NCBI GenBank assembly: GCA_015062005.1
Contig: SUVL01000004.1
Span: forward strand, 1-64,000
DNA: 64,000 nt
Source: Akkermansiaceae bacterium
GTDB taxonomy: Bacteria; Verrucomicrobiota; Verrucomicrobiia; Verrucomicrobiales; Akkermansiaceae
Direction: 5' to 3'
Below the pieces are notes generated by a model that saw only the letters and a list, made by a program, of their open reading frames with translations, did no database searches and was not told where the DNA came from. Positions 54,497 through 62,008 of this stretch are shown piece by piece (within the stretch, counting starts at the first letter, position 1; every line of letters begins with the position of its first letter). Made by a program: the position numbers and the translations under genes.

Positions 54497-54772
54497 TAAA
54501 CCCTTAAAATACAACACATTATTATACTTATCCACAATTATTGTTAATAACTCTGTGGATAACACGTTCATAAGTGTGTTAATTACTTTTCTACACAATC
54601 AGGGTAGCGGTTCTGAACAGGCTTATCTACAATTTTCAAACCTGTAACGGATTAACCTGTATAAGATTGCAACATTTACAAACTTATCCACACACCTGAT
54701 GAAGAATAGTTTCTATATATACTGTAGATACATCATTCAAGGGTAAAAACAGGCAAGTCTCAGAGCAGCGCC
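54497..54772. other. oriC: Chromosomal replication origin candidate (oriC)
   Basis: This 276-bp AT-rich gap has three exact DnaA boxes, TTATCCACA: 54528-54536 (+), 54554-54562 (minus) and 54684-54692 (+). TTATCTACA at 54623-54631 differs by one base, and TTTTCTACA at 54587-54595 by two. AT-rich runs lie between and beside them (ATTGTTAATAAC near 54540, TATATATACTG near 54715) and could serve as unwinding element. Seven parS-like sites within about 8 kb fit an origin-proximal position. dnaA, dnaN and parAB are not in the window, so this would be an origin away from dnaA, as known in several phyla. Confidence 0.85.
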
Positions 54773-54800
54773 TTGACAGCTCCACAATGGCTGGTACAAT
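54773..54800 (+). promoter_or_regulatory. Promoter of ribD
   Basis: TTGACA (54773-54778), 16 bases, TACAAT (54795-54800), six bases before the ATG at 54807: expected to be leaderless. It abuts the oriC candidate. Confidence 0.75.
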
Positions 54801-54806
54801 AGCGGC

Positions 54807-55844
54807 ATGCAGGAGTCAACCGACCAACAATGGATGCAGCGCGCCCTGGAGCTGGCGCGCCGGGGATTGGGTCTTACCAGTCCCAACCCACCCGTGGGTG
54901 CCGTTATCGTACACAACAACGAACTCATCGGAGAAGGGTACCATGAGGTAGCAGGTGAGGCGCATGCAGAACGCCGGGCCATTGCTGATGCCTATGCCCG
55001 CGGTAAGGGAGGATTGCTGCCCGGTTCCACAATTTATGTAACCCTGGAGCCTTGCTCCAGCACAGGGCGCACAGGAGCCTGCACAGAGGCCATCATTGCC
55101 GAGAAGATAGGCAGGGTAGTCTATGGCTCCACGGACCCCGATATGCGCCACCAGGGCCGCGCTGACGGCATTCTGGAGGCGGCCGGGATACCAGTTACCT
55201 CCGGCGTGCTGAAGGACGCCTGCGACCGCTTTCTGCGCTCCTGGTTTCACGCCATCATGACCGGGCGCCCCTGGGTTACGGCCAAGGTAGCCACCACTCT
55301 GGACGGGCGGATGACCCGGCGGCTCAAATTCTGGCTCAGCGGGGTTGAAACCCTCCGGCATGCGCACCAGCTGCGACTGGAAAGCGATGCCATTCTCATC
55401 GGCGGGAATACCCTCCGGACAGATGACCCGGCGCTGACTATCCGGAACCCGTGGCAGGTACCATCCCTCCGCAAGAAGCAACCCTGGCGCATTGTGCTTA
55501 CCAACAACCTTCTTTCGCTGCCACCCCAGGCCAAGTTGTTTACTGATGAATACCACAAGCGCACCCTGGTCTGGGAAAATGTGAAGGACTTGCGTGTGCT
55601 GCTCAATGAGCTCTATACCAGATACGGAATCGTGAACCTCATGCTTGAATGCGGCGGCCGCCTCCTGCGCCGTTTCCTGGAAGAAGGCCTCATCAACGAA
55701 TGGATGCAGAGTATTTCTCCCATGGTCGGTGCCGGACCGGATTATGTCGTCCCGGGAGAATTCCTCCCCAGTGAGTTTATCTTCCAGCGTGAGGAGCTCA
55801 TTGAATGCGGCCGCGATATCATCATACGCGGTACGCTGGGGTGA
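54807..55844 (+). CDS. ribD: Bifunctional riboflavin deaminase/reductase RibD
   Basis: RibD carries out the second and third steps of riboflavin synthesis: deamination of the pyrimidine ring, then reduction of the ribose side chain with NADPH. It has 345 residues. The deaminase zinc site is HAE at 53-55 with Cys83 and Cys92 in EPCSSTGRTGAC; SPNPPVGAV (25-33) is typical. The reductase domain starts at VTAKVATTLDGRMT (about 145) and has ESDAILIGGNTLRTDDP and LMLECGGRLLRRFLEEGL. No FMN riboswitch is seen upstream; the promoter lies six bases from the ATG, leaving no room. ribE is 5.4 kb downstream. Confidence 0.95.
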   Translation: MQESTDQQWMQRALELARRGLGLTSPNPPVGAVIVHNNELIGEGYHEVAGEAHAERRAIADAYARGKGGLLPGSTIYVTLEPCSSTGRTGACTEAIIAEKIGRVVYGSTDPDMRHQGRADGILEAAGIPVTSGVLKDACDRFLRSWFHAIMTGRPWVTAKVATTLDGRMTRRLKFWLSGVETLRHAHQLRLESDAILIGGNTLRTDDPALTIRNPWQVPSLRKKQPWRIVLTNNLLSLPPQAKLFTDEYHKRTLVWENVKDLRVLLNELYTRYGIVNLMLECGGRLLRRFLEEGLINEWMQSISPMVGAGPDYVVPGEFLPSEFIFQREELIECGRDIIIRGTLG

Positions 55845-55872
55845 TGGTTTTAGTGACATTACACCTGATTAT

Positions 55873-55888
55873 TGTTCCACATGGAACA
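55873..55888. promoter_or_regulatory. parS-like site 7 (one change)
   Basis: TGTTCCACATGGAACA lies in the gap after ribD, about 1.2 kb to the right of the oriC candidate. It is the only site found on that side. Confidence 0.7.
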
Positions 55889-55926
55889 TTAAAATCCGCA
55901 AATATGTGCCATAAGGGCTTATAAGC

Positions 55927-55955
55927 TTGCCGTGCGCATGGATATAGGGTAGAAT
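55927..55955 (+). promoter_or_regulatory. Promoter of the tandem lipoprotein pair
   Basis: TTGCCG (55927-55932), 17 bases, TAGAAT (55950-55955), thirteen bases before the ATG at 55969. Confidence 0.55.
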
Positions 55956-55968
55956 ACGGGACAAGATA

Positions 55969-56715
55969 ATGAAGATAAGCCTGCGTCAATTATTGGCAAG
56001 TGTAATGGTAGCGGTGGGGGTGACATCCTGTTATCCTCCGCCGGTTCAGTATCCGTACACGGAAATGGTGGTGAGCCGCCGGATACAGCTGAAGGATAAT
56101 CTGCTTGCCCTGTTGCCCCCGGAGGAGCAAGTGCAGCCGGCAGCCAGAGAAGAGGCCACCTGGCTGGCCGATACAGCATATAAGGCGGCGGCGGGCATAG
56201 CACGAGTGAATGGTTCCTACTTTCCAGGTTGGGCGGGCAATGCTTTTATCAATTCCCGTTTGCAGGATCGAGGGCTCTGCTGGCATTACCAGCATGATAT
56301 GTTCCGTGAGTTGCGGCGGCGGCCACTGAACTATTTCCGGATTGGGTGCTGCGTGCGTGATGGTGGGAAAGCATCGGAGCACAACTGTGTGTACGTAGCC
56401 GCCAAGGGAGCAGAGTGGCCGGAAGCCTGGGTGCTGGATGCCTGGATGTGGAATGGGCGTCTGAAAGTGGATGATGCCCGGAAACTGAGCAGGAAGCGCT
56501 GGGCTGATTTGCCCTCCATTTGCCGGATTCAGTCTGTCTATTATCAGGAAGGGCACCAGTGGCCCATAGAGCATTGGAGCGTGCTTCGCGGTCCGGATAA
56601 TGATTATGAAAGCTACTGGCTGCCGGAGATGCGGCGTTCCTCGCAATACCGCCGCATGTATGACAACGTTGAGAAAGGCAAGCTGGAACACCCCGGCAGG
56701 CTGACCAATTACTGA
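55969..56715 (+). CDS. Lipoprotein with possible transglutaminase/papain-like Cys-His-Asp centre (copy 1)
   Basis: The 248-residue protein has a lipoprotein signal ending VTSC (Cys21). After a helical EEATWLADTAYKAA segment (61-74) comes RGLCWHYQHDMFRELRRRP (101-119), then GCCVRD (126-131), SEHNCVYV (136-143) and VLDAWMWNGRL (155-165). Cys104 at a helix start, His138 in a strand and Asp157 before a Trp are in the order of the transglutaminase-like catalytic triad. All are conserved in the next gene. I infer an enzyme fold, perhaps a cell-envelope peptidase or amidase; this is not shown. The family name is not known to me. Confidence 0.75.
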   Translation: MKISLRQLLASVMVAVGVTSCYPPPVQYPYTEMVVSRRIQLKDNLLALLPPEEQVQPAAREEATWLADTAYKAAAGIARVNGSYFPGWAGNAFINSRLQDRGLCWHYQHDMFRELRRRPLNYFRIGCCVRDGGKASEHNCVYVAAKGAEWPEAWVLDAWMWNGRLKVDDARKLSRKRWADLPSICRIQSVYYQEGHQWPIEHWSVLRGPDNDYESYWLPEMRRSSQYRRMYDNVEKGKLEHPGRLTNY

Positions 56716-56716
56716 T

Positions 56717-57460
56717 ATGAGACTGATATCCCTTTTGGTGTTTCTGTTGGTTTCCACCCTGGTGGTTTCCTGTCAGCATGCACCCAGAGTGGGGTATACC
56801 GAGCGGTCTCACGTGGTTAAGAAGAGGGCAGACCTTAAGAAGAAACTGCTGCAACTGCTGCCAGAGAACCAGAAGGCGGCGGCAGAGCAGGAAGCCACCT
56901 GGCTGGCAGATACGGCTCACAAGGCCTCGGCAGCCATTGCGCGTTACAACGACCCGATTTTCATGAACTGGTTGAATAACCGGGCCATCAACAGCAAGAA
57001 ATACCGCCGCCACCGCGGGTTGTGCTGGCATTACCAGCATGATTTGTACCGTGAACTCCGGCGAAGGCCGCTGAAGTATTTCACCCTGGGGTGTTGCGTG
57101 CGCGACCAGGGGCGCGGCGGGGAACACCACGTGGTATACATCAAGGCTCGAAATGGCCGGTGGCCCTCCATAGTGATGCTTGATGCCTGGTGGTATACCG
57201 GCCGCCTGGTGGTGGAAGATGAGAGCGATGCATATGACTGGAAAGATGACCCTGGCACCGTTCGCAAACTGAACAAGGTTTATCCTGAAGGCCACCGAAA
57301 GCCCATCGAACACTGGGCCATGATACGCAAGAGTGAAGGCTACGAGGATTATGTGCCCAGTGATTCCCCCGCTGCCCGCAATACCCCCCAGTGGAAGTAC
57401 ATGCAGCAGCAGATGAAGCAAGGAATGAAACGCCGCCGCGGCCGGCCGTATGATTATTGA
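56717..57460 (+). CDS. Lipoprotein with possible transglutaminase/papain-like Cys-His-Asp centre (copy 2)
   Basis: The 247-residue paralogue starts one base after the previous stop. The signal ends VVSC (Cys19). Conserved with copy 1 are QEATWLADTAHKA (58-70), GLCWHYQHDLYRELRRRPLK (101-120), GCCVRD, GEHHVVYI (135-142) and MLDAWWYTGRL (154-164), giving candidate Cys103, His137 and Asp156. The N-terminal 55 residues and the last 60 diverge from copy 1, and the C-terminus is Lys/Arg/Gln-rich. Conservation concentrated around the three candidate residues supports an active site. The pair forms a two-gene operon. Confidence 0.75.
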   Translation: MRLISLLVFLLVSTLVVSCQHAPRVGYTERSHVVKKRADLKKKLLQLLPENQKAAAEQEATWLADTAHKASAAIARYNDPIFMNWLNNRAINSKKYRRHRGLCWHYQHDLYRELRRRPLKYFTLGCCVRDQGRGGEHHVVYIKARNGRWPSIVMLDAWWYTGRLVVEDESDAYDWKDDPGTVRKLNKVYPEGHRKPIEHWAMIRKSEGYEDYVPSDSPAARNTPQWKYMQQQMKQGMKRRRGRPYDY

Positions 57461-57514
57461 TAATCGAATAGTTAGAGAGTACTCTAGCAAATTTGATTAA
57501 AGTGAACATTTTGC

Positions 57515-57543
57515 TTGCCTTTCGGGTGGCTATCCCCTAAACT
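57515..57543 (+). promoter_or_regulatory. Promoter of the gene at 57550
   Basis: TTGCCT (57515-57520), 17 bases, TAAACT (57538-57543), six bases before a GTG at 57550 that then becomes the likely leaderless start. Confidence 0.5.
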
Positions 57544-57549
57544 GTGCGC

Positions 57550-57939
57550 GTGCAACAAATCGCTTTTAATGAAATCAGTGCGGCGGAGGTTTCGGCCATT
57601 CCTGCCATGCAGCAGCTGAAGCTTTTCTTCGCTTTCAAGGTAGACGAAGGATGCCTGACCGGCACCCCCACGGATTCGCGTTTCGGCGTGATGGAACGCG
57701 ATGGGCGCCGCATTTTCCGCTTCCGTTCGGATGATAGCGACTACCGCATCTACTTCACCGTAGAGAAGAATGCCGATGGTGATGACGTGGTCGTGGTGCA
57801 GAGGGTGCTGCATGCAGATTCGCTCAAGGATTTCCTCTTCCGCAGCGGCATGGGTGCCGATGCAGAGGACTCGAAGCTGAGCAACTCCCGCAGCTTCTGG
57901 AAACTCATCGAGGACGGCGAGAAAGCCGCCCGCAAGTAA
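57550..57939 (+). CDS. Small protein, 129 residues, faintly RelE/ParE-like
   Basis: The start is taken at the GTG at 57550 (MQQIAFNEI) because the GTG at 57544 directly touches the -10 element. The central RIFRFRSDDSDYRIYFTVEKN followed by DDVVVVQRVLHADSLKDFLFRSG resembles the strand pattern of RelE/ParE-fold toxins (RxYF then a last strand and helix), but typical catalytic residues are not clear. No antitoxin is adjacent. It is followed after 18 bp by the ABC-2 permease gene and probably shares its transcript. Function is open. Confidence 0.6.
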   Translation: MQQIAFNEISAAEVSAIPAMQQLKLFFAFKVDEGCLTGTPTDSRFGVMERDGRRIFRFRSDDSDYRIYFTVEKNADGDDVVVVQRVLHADSLKDFLFRSGMGADAEDSKLSNSRSFWKLIEDGEKAARK

Positions 57940-57957
57940 TCCCCCACCATCAAGCGC

Positions 57958-58872
57958 ATGCCCGCGCCAATTCAGTATCTGGTGCACATGCCCGGGAGGA
58001 TAGCCGCGGTGGCGGGAGTCACGCTCACCCAGCTGGTGCGCATGCGTCTGTTCCTGGTGCCGGCAGTGGTGGCGCTGCTGTTTCTGGGTTTGCAGTTCAT
58101 ACCGTACCAGGGCAACATCGGGGCGGAGTTCCAGGGGGTGGCCCAGCTGCAATTCATCAAAGATGTGAGCCTGGGCTGCATGCAGCTTTTCGGGCTCATC
58201 TTCTGCGTGGCCGCCACGGCGCTGCTCCTCCCGCGCGATGCCGAGGACCGCATCCTCTACACCATTCTCTGCAAACCGGTGCCGCGCTTTGATTACCTGG
58301 CCGGCAAGGCTCTTGGGGTGCTTGCGCTGCTTGTGCTCATGATCGGCCTGCTGGATGGTGTCATGAGCCTGCTGCTGGCCCAGCGTGTGGGCAGCATCAG
58401 CGCCGAGCTCACCGCCACCCTCTCGGCCAATGGATACAGCCAGGCCGATATGCAGCCCTACCTCGACCAGGTGAGCGCCGCCGGCAACAGCTGGAACACC
58501 CAGCGCGGCGTGCTCGCCACCCTGCTGGGCTACGGCGTGCTCACCACCCTCACCCTCCTCATCTCCTGCTTCACCAGCGGCACCATCGTCAGCATCATCT
58601 TCGGCCTTGGGGCCTACTTCATCGGCATGTTCCAGGACATGCTCTTCTCGGCTATTTCCGCAGGGCAGGGGACTACCGCCGCCATGCGCTGGGCCGAGCA
58701 GGCCTGCGCCGTCATCCTGCCCGATTTCGGCCTCTTCAGCGTGGCGGATACCGCCAGCGCCGGGGCAGAGCTCAGCTGGCCGCTGCTTGGTGGGCTGGCC
58801 CTCATCGCCGCGGGCTATATGCTGCTGCACCTGCTCACCGCCACCTGGATATTCAGCCGAAAAGAATTCTGA
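57958..58872 (+). CDS. ABC-2 type transporter permease
   Basis: The 304-residue inner-membrane protein has six predicted transmembrane segments: around 31-47 (LFLVPAVVALLFLGLQF), 74-92, 115-135, 188-206, 210-225 and 275-300. RDAEDRILYTILCKPVPRFDYLAGKALG (92-119) is the cytoplasmic segment typical of ABC-2 permeases that meets the ATPase. A large periplasmic loop of about 50 residues (SISAELTATLSANGYSQAD...) follows helix 3. No ATPase gene is in the window, so the partner must be elsewhere. The Sel1 gene starts three bases after its stop. Confidence 0.78.
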   Translation: MPAPIQYLVHMPGRIAAVAGVTLTQLVRMRLFLVPAVVALLFLGLQFIPYQGNIGAEFQGVAQLQFIKDVSLGCMQLFGLIFCVAATALLLPRDAEDRILYTILCKPVPRFDYLAGKALGVLALLVLMIGLLDGVMSLLLAQRVGSISAELTATLSANGYSQADMQPYLDQVSAAGNSWNTQRGVLATLLGYGVLTTLTLLISCFTSGTIVSIIFGLGAYFIGMFQDMLFSAISAGQGTTAAMRWAEQACAVILPDFGLFSVADTASAGAELSWPLLGGLALIAAGYMLLHLLTATWIFSRKEF

Positions 58873-58875
58873 GCT

Positions 58876-59286
58876 ATGCTGCAGGAACTCAGAACCCGCG
58901 CCGCCGCCGGAGATGCAGAGGCCGCCCTGCACCTCGCCAAGAAACTCATCCGGGGCAGGGGAGAGGGCCGCAACTTTGAAGAAGCCGTGGAGTGGTTCGA
59001 TGCTGCCGCCCGCGCCGGCCTGGTGGATGCGCTCTACTGGCTCGGCAAATGCTACCTGAAAGGTCTGGGCTGCCCGCGCGACCCTGCCGGCGGCTGCAGC
59101 TGCCTGGAGCGCGCTGCCCTGGCCGGCCACGCCGCCGCCGCCCTCAAACTTGGCGAATGTTTTGAAAAAGGCACTGGTGCACCCGCCAGCTCCGAGCTTG
59201 CCGCCTACTGGTACCGCAAAGCCGCCGCCCGCGGCGAAACCCGCGCGTATGATAAATTGCTGAATTTAGCTCGCCGGCGGCGGTGA
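58876..59286 (+). CDS. Sel1-repeat protein, 136 residues
   Basis: It consists almost entirely of Sel1/TPR-like helical pairs: AAAGDAEAALHLAKKLIRGRG (9-29), NFEEAVEWFDAAARAGLVDALYWLGKCYLKGLG (33-65), GGCSCLERAALAGHAAAALKLGECFEKGTG (72-101) and SELAAYWYRKAAARGETRAYDKL (105-127). Sel1 repeats mediate protein contacts. No signal peptide is present, so it should be cytoplasmic. It lies three bases after the ABC-2 permease, whose assembly it might assist; this is inference from position only. Confidence 0.88.
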   Translation: MLQELRTRAAAGDAEAALHLAKKLIRGRGEGRNFEEAVEWFDAAARAGLVDALYWLGKCYLKGLGCPRDPAGGCSCLERAALAGHAAAALKLGECFEKGTGAPASSELAAYWYRKAAARGETRAYDKLLNLARRRR

Positions 59287-59358
59287 ACACAACTTTTTTG
59301 CTCGCCAATGGGGGAGTGAATGTGCTAGTATGGTGCTGAACGTTTTCTGAACTTTATT

Positions 59359-61284
59359 ATGCGCAAGTGGTTCATGGCAACAATAGTCTGGGGCATGGCA
59401 GCTCTGCTGGGCAACCTGCAGGCCCAGGAGGAACTCGTCCCCGTTGAACATTCACACCAGCAACCGGCCTGTGTGCACCACGGCACGGCTGCGGTACCCA
59501 CCGTGGAGGAAATCCGCGCAGAGGCCGAGGCCAAGGAGGCGCTGGTGAAGAGCCTCAATCTCTGCCCGAACGCGAGCAACGCATTGCTCATAGCGGCAGA
59601 ATCCATGAGTCTGGAGGCGCTGCAGGCCTATTTGTCGAACGAGCACCACGCGTACGATGGCCACAGCGTGCTGGAGCACGCCGCCATGAAGGTGAAGTTT
59701 GCCCTGCCCATGGCGCACAAGCCCTGCCCGGAGTGTGGCAAGACCGTGTACCACGCCGACCCGAATGGCCAGCTGGCCGCCTGGAGCCACCACTACACCT
59801 CCGGCAAGCTGCAATACAGCCGCTTCCCCATTCCGCTGCAAATCTATTCCAAGGCCGAGCAGGGCATGGGGCTCTGGGACAAGCTGGTACACCGCGTGAA
59901 GGTGGATAACTTCAACCTGGCTGCCTCACTTATCTTCCTGCTGGCCATTCTGCACACCTTCATGGCGCCCATGTTCCAGAAGTGGGCCCACCACATGGAA
60001 AAGGCCCACAAGCAGAAGCTGCGCGAGGAAAAGTTCCGCATTCTGCACCCGGAGCAGCGCATGCCGGTCTCCTTCGGCAGCACGCTCTGCCACTTCCTGG
60101 GCGAGGTGGAAGTGGTGTTCGGCCTCTGGATTATCCCCTTTGCGCTGGTCTGCCAGCACTACTACAGCATGGATGACTTCCTGCGCTACATCGACCGCGA
60201 CACCAGCTTCACCGAGCCGCTCTTCGTGGCGGTCATCATGGTCATCGCCTCTTCCCGCCCCATCTACCGCCTGGCGGAGAACACGCTCAAATTCGGCGCC
60301 GGCATGGGTGGCGGCACCCCGGCAGCCTGGTGGCTTTCCGTGCTTTGCATTGCGCCGCTGCTGGGCTCCTTCATCACCGAACCCGCGGCCATGACCCTGG
60401 CGGCCATTCTGCTGGCCAAGAAATTCTACCACCTGAAGCCCGCTCCGTCGCTGTGCTATGCCACGCTGGCGCTGCTTTTCGTGAATGTATCCGTGGGCGG
60501 AACGCTCACGCACTTTGCCGCGCCGCCCATCGTGATGGTGGCCGGCAAGTGGAACTGGGACATGGCGCACATGTTCGTGCATTTCGGCTGGAAAGCCATA
60601 GTCGGCATCGTCATCTCCAACATCATCTACTTCTTCATCTTCCGCAAGGAATTCACCCGCCTGGCTGAGGTGCAGCGCCTCAACAGCGCCTTTGACAGCG
60701 CGGTGCCCACCTCCTGGGAGGACCGCCAGGACGTCATTCCCGCCTGGGTATACGGCGTGTCCATCTTCTTCCTGGTGTGGACGGTATACTTTGCCCACCA
60801 CCCGGCCATCTTCATCGGCGGTTTCCTCTTCTTCCTGGGCTTCACCATGGCCACGCCGCAGTATCAGAATGCCTTCTCCATCAAGGTGCCGCTGCTGGTG
60901 GCCTTCTTCCTGGCGGGGCTGCTCATCCTGGGTGGTGTGCAGGGCTGGTGGATGCAGCCGGTGCTGCAGGCCCTGGCTGAGCTGGGCGCCACCGCCACCA
61001 TGGGGCTGGCCAGCATCCTGACCGCGTTCAACGACAACGCTTCTGTGACCTTCCTTTCCAGCACCGTGCCCAACCTGCCGGAGCACATCCGCTACGCCAT
61101 CGTAGCCGGTGCCGTGACCGGCGGCGGTCTCACCGTGATTGCCAATGCCCCGAACCCCGCGGGTCAGGCCATCCTGGGCAAGTACTTCAAGAACGGCATC
61201 AGCGCTCTGCAGCTCTTCCTCTGGGCGGCACTGCCCACCTTCATCATCTTCTGCCTGTATAACTTCATTTACTTCGGCAACTAA
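59359..61284 (+). CDS. Putative Na+/H+ antiporter with periplasmic N-terminal region
   Basis: The 641-residue protein begins with a signal peptide (MRKWFMATIVWGMAALLGNLQAQ). A soluble region of about 165 residues follows, with HSHQQPACVHH (31-41) and a Cys pair CPEC (123-126). From FNLAASLIFLLAILHTFMAP (about 174) there are about twelve membrane segments of the putative Na+/H+ antiporter family. Polar intramembrane segments TEPAAMTLAAILLAKKFYHL, GGTLTHFAAPPIVM and TAFNDNASVTFLSS resemble ion-site stretches of the wider ion-transporter fold. The His/Cys-rich periplasmic part could bind metal; this is inference. ribE starts seven bases after its stop. Confidence 0.8.
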   Translation: MRKWFMATIVWGMAALLGNLQAQEELVPVEHSHQQPACVHHGTAAVPTVEEIRAEAEAKEALVKSLNLCPNASNALLIAAESMSLEALQAYLSNEHHAYDGHSVLEHAAMKVKFALPMAHKPCPECGKTVYHADPNGQLAAWSHHYTSGKLQYSRFPIPLQIYSKAEQGMGLWDKLVHRVKVDNFNLAASLIFLLAILHTFMAPMFQKWAHHMEKAHKQKLREEKFRILHPEQRMPVSFGSTLCHFLGEVEVVFGLWIIPFALVCQHYYSMDDFLRYIDRDTSFTEPLFVAVIMVIASSRPIYRLAENTLKFGAGMGGGTPAAWWLSVLCIAPLLGSFITEPAAMTLAAILLAKKFYHLKPAPSLCYATLALLFVNVSVGGTLTHFAAPPIVMVAGKWNWDMAHMFVHFGWKAIVGIVISNIIYFFIFRKEFTRLAEVQRLNSAFDSAVPTSWEDRQDVIPAWVYGVSIFFLVWTVYFAHHPAIFIGGFLFFLGFTMATPQYQNAFSIKVPLLVAFFLAGLLILGGVQGWWMQPVLQALAELGATATMGLASILTAFNDNASVTFLSSTVPNLPEHIRYAIVAGAVTGGGLTVIANAPNPAGQAILGKYFKNGISALQLFLWAALPTFIIFCLYNFIYFGN

Positions 61285-61290
61285 AGACTT

Positions 61291-61890
61291 ATGTTCACAG
61301 GACTCGTGGAATGCACCGGCAAGGTGCTGGAGCGCACGCCCGTAGCACAGGGCGCGCGCTATGCGGTGGAGATTCCCTTTGCGGCAGAGCTCGCACTGGG
61401 GGATTCTGTGGCGGTGAATGGCTGCTGCCTCACCGTCGATAAAGTAGAGGGCAAGCGCGTGGAGTTCGACCTCCTCACGCAGACCCTGCGCGTCACCAGC
61501 CTGGGGCAGCTGCAGGTGGGCTCCCTCTGCAACCTGGAGCGCGCCATGGGCGGCAACGGCCGCTTCGGCGGGCACTTCGTCATGGGCCATGTCGATACCA
61601 CCGGCAGCGTCACCTCCATCACCCCGGTGGGGCAGGACCACATGGTGCGCATCGCCATCCCGCAGGAATACATGCGCTACGTCATCGACAAAGGCAGCAT
61701 CGCCATCGATGGTGTCTCCCTCACCGTGGCCAATATCACCGGCCCTGCCGAGCTGGAGTTCTGGATTACCCCGCACACCTGGGAGCGCACCATCATGCAC
61801 ACCTACGCCCCCGGCAGCATCGTCGATGTCGAGGTCGATATGATTGCCAAATACGTGGAAAAGCTCAAGATGCCCGCAGTGCAGTCGTAG
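61291..61890 (+). CDS. ribE: Riboflavin synthase, alpha chain
   Basis: The enzyme makes riboflavin from two lumazine molecules, the last step of the pathway. The 199-residue protein starts with the canonical MFTGLVE and has two lumazine-binding repeats. Repeat 1 has VNGCCLTVDKVE (43-54) and repeat 2 has GHVDTTG (102-108), IDGVSLTVANI and FWITPHTWERTIM. Length and motifs fit a complete protein. It is probably co-transcribed with the antiporter gene just upstream. ribD lies near oriC, with ribA/B and ribH outside the window. Confidence 0.96.
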   Translation: MFTGLVECTGKVLERTPVAQGARYAVEIPFAAELALGDSVAVNGCCLTVDKVEGKRVEFDLLTQTLRVTSLGQLQVGSLCNLERAMGGNGRFGGHFVMGHVDTTGSVTSITPVGQDHMVRIAIPQEYMRYVIDKGSIAIDGVSLTVANITGPAELEFWITPHTWERTIMHTYAPGSIVDVEVDMIAKYVEKLKMPAVQS

Positions 61891-61921
61891 CCATCCCCCG
61901 GTGCATTTCCACGGCCAATTT

Positions 61922-61972
61922 TAGCCGCTATCGGCTAATGACGGCTAATTATCGGCTAAATTAGCCGATAAA
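61922..61972. repeat. 51-bp direct repeat upstream of fic (operator-like)
   Basis: The segment is identical to 63353-63403. It contains four TCGGCTAA/CGGCTAAT-type units, the last two forming a perfect palindrome of TTATCGGCTAA, one base, and TTAGCCGATAA. It ends two bases before the -35 of the fic promoter. Confidence 0.9.
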
Positions 61973-61974
61973 AG

Positions 61975-62002
61975 TTGACAAGACGGTCTGCCTTGCTAAA
62001 AT
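61975..62002 (+). promoter_or_regulatory. Promoter of fic
   Basis: TTGACA (61975-61980), 16 bases, TAAAAT (61997-62002), six bases before the ATG at 62009. The predicted start site coincides with the ATG, giving a leaderless mRNA. The upstream repeat touches the -35, so a bound protein would block polymerase. Confidence 0.8.
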
Positions 62003-62008
62003 AGGCGC

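Noticed and set aside
54497..54772. oriC candidate considered as a mere promoter-rich spacer
   Set aside because: Three exact TTATCCACA boxes in both orientations and nearby parS sites are not expected of an ordinary spacer; only ribD has a promoter there, at its right edge.
56800..57140. Further CACGTG-containing sites near 56810 and 57128 as parS
   Set aside because: Outside the six-base core they lack the TGTTC/GAACA half-sites.
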